64,000 nucleotides of DNA from Keguizhuia sedimenti. Its GTDB lineage: Bacteria > Pseudomonadota > Gammaproteobacteria > Burkholderiales > Burkholderiaceae_D. Of this stretch, positions 63,164-64,000 are shown one piece after another (positions within the stretch are counted from its first letter, which is position 1; every line of letters starts with the position of its first letter). Under the pieces are notes generated by a model, which saw only the letters and a list, made by a program, of their open reading frames with translations, had not been told where the DNA came from and did no database searches. Both the position numbers and the translations under genes were made by a program. The stretch is from the NCBI GenBank assembly GCA_030715135.1, contig JAUYVH010000012.1:38565-102564 (forward strand), given 5' to 3'.

Positions 63164-64000
63164 TGTTTCTTCATTCTCTTCGCATGACTTGGCGCGACTG
63201 GCGCGCCGGGGAGCTGCGTTTCATACTGGTTGCTCTTCTCGTTGCGGTATCTGCATTATCTTCGGTCGGTTTTTTCGTGGACCGCATGCGTGCGGGTCTC
63301 ACCCGGGATGCGCATCAGCTGCTGGGTGCGGACCTGGTCATCCGGTCCGACCACCCGATCAGCGATATCTGGAAAAGCGAGGCTCGGCAACGAAAGCTGA
63401 ATGTGGCGGAAACAATCGTGTTCCCGAGCATGGCTGGATCGGGAGAAGGGGAGAAGGCCACATCGCAGCTTGCTTCGATCAAGGCTGTCTCGGACGGCTA
63501 TCCGCTGCGCGGCAAACTCAAGCTGAGCATCGACGGATCGGATCAAGCGGCGGATTCGATTCCGCAACCCGGAACCGTGTGGGTTGACCGCAATCTGCTG
63601 ACCAGCCAGAACCTTGCGGTCGGCAGCATGCTCCGGCTGGGCGACAGGCAGTTCAGGATTGCCAATGTCATTGCCATCGAGCCGGACCGGGGCACGTCCT
63701 TCATGAGTTTTGCGCCGCGCGTGATGCTGCCGTTGCCGGACCTGGCCTCCACCGGCTTGATCCAGAACGGGTCCAGGGTAACGTATCGACTTCTGGTGGC
63801 GGGGGTTCCTGAGGAGATTTCGGGTTTTCAGGGATGGATTACGCGGCAGATCGACGACAAGCGTCTCAAGGGAGTCCAGGTCGAATCGCTTGAATCGGGC
63901 AGGCCCGAAATGCGTGCTACGCTCGACCGGGCGGAGCAATTCCTTGCGCTGGTCGGGGTCTTGTCTGCGATGCTGACTGCAGTAGCTATCGGAATGGCTG
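63163..64000 (+). CDS. YbbP/FtsX-type ABC transporter permease, N-terminal part
   Basis: The first 279 codons are in the window. It begins MFLHSLRMTWRDWRAGELRFIL, a transmembrane helix (about 19-38), then a MacB-like periplasmic domain (GADLVIRSDHPIS, PQPGTVWVDRNLL, GSMLRLGDRQFRIANVI) and the start of the second helix (FLALVGVLSAMLTAVAIGMA). This matches YbbP-like permeases, which pair with a YbbA-type ATPase; the ATPase gene is not in the window. The frame continues beyond the edge. Confidence 0.85.
   Translation, partial: MFLHSLRMTWRDWRAGELRFILVALLVAVSALSSVGFFVDRMRAGLTRDAHQLLGADLVIRSDHPISDIWKSEARQRKLNVAETIVFPSMAGSGEGEKATSQLASIKAVSDGYPLRGKLKLSIDGSDQAADSIPQPGTVWVDRNLLTSQNLAVGSMLRLGDRQFRIANVIAIEPDRGTSFMSFAPRVMLPLPDLASTGLIQNGSRVTYRLLVAGVPEEISGFQGWITRQIDDKRLKGVQVESLESGRPEMRATLDRAEQFLALVGVLSAMLTAVAIGMA

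Overview
The window looks like a chromosomal segment of a betaproteobacterium of the order Burkholderiales, most likely Oxalobacteraceae (Herbaspirillum/Herminiimonas/Noviherbaspirillum-like). The basis is the gene order (rpsF-priB-rpsR-rplI-dnaB; alaA-hom-thrC-moeA-moaD-moaE-clpB; gmk-rpoZ-spoT; rph-rdgB-hemW), the moderately high GC and the protein sequences. No phage, insertion sequence, rRNA or CRISPR array was seen. The assignment below family level is an inference.

Left arm (1-27.5 kb) is core genome. It starts with the N-terminus of lexA on the minus strand, with two tandem SOS boxes over its promoter. Then come the ribosomal/primosomal operon, dnaB, a Pit phosphate transporter with its DUF47 partner, and a PIN-PhoH protein convergent to pit across a 16-bp bidirectional terminator. 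Bcp peroxiredoxin and an Mth938-like protein follow, then the amino-acid and molybdopterin block (alaA, hom, thrC, moeA, moaD, moaE, crcB) and clpB behind a heat-shock-type promoter. A membrane diguanylate cyclase, a small lipoprotein, rlmJ, greB, a DUF3422 membrane protein and the minus-strand gmk-rpoZ-spoT group complete the arm.

The centre (27.9-50.5 kb) is the special region: an aryl-polyene/xanthomonadin-like pigment gene cluster. It lies exactly between gmk and yicC, genes that I expect to be adjacent in many relatives. A plus-strand operon (ACP, AMP ligase, hotdog dehydratase, LolA-like carrier, MMPL/RND exporter, methyltransferase, second dehydratase, ketoreductase) faces a longer minus-strand set. 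That set holds a PlsC acyltransferase, 14-helix MFS transporter, GT2 glycosyltransferase, COG4648 membrane protein, LpxL-type acyltransferase, flavin halogenase 2, polysaccharide deacetylase, ketosynthase, chain-length factor, DUF2254 protein, lipoprotein hydrolase and flavin halogenase 1. A chorismatase of the FkbO/Hyg5/XanB2 type sits inside on the plus strand and could supply the hydroxybenzoate starter. A base-composition outlier encoding a LEM-3-like GIY-YIG protein sits where the two halves converge. The proposed route is: chorismate to hydroxybenzoate, loading on ACP by the ligase, extension by KS/CLF with reduction and dehydration to a polyene, methylation and halogenation, then acyl transfer/glycosylation and export to the outer membrane. 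Several short repeats lie in the intergenic parts of this cluster.

Right arm (50.7-64 kb) returns to core genes: yicC, a Ser/Thr kinase-PP2C phosphatase pair, rph, rdgB, hemW and tRNA-Ser(UGA). It then becomes a looser accessory stretch: a secreted PPC-domain glycoside hydrolase, an MscS-type channel, small hypothetical proteins and a short DksA/TraR protein. A DUF4126 protein and the start of a YbbP/FtsX-type ABC permease cut by the window end close it.
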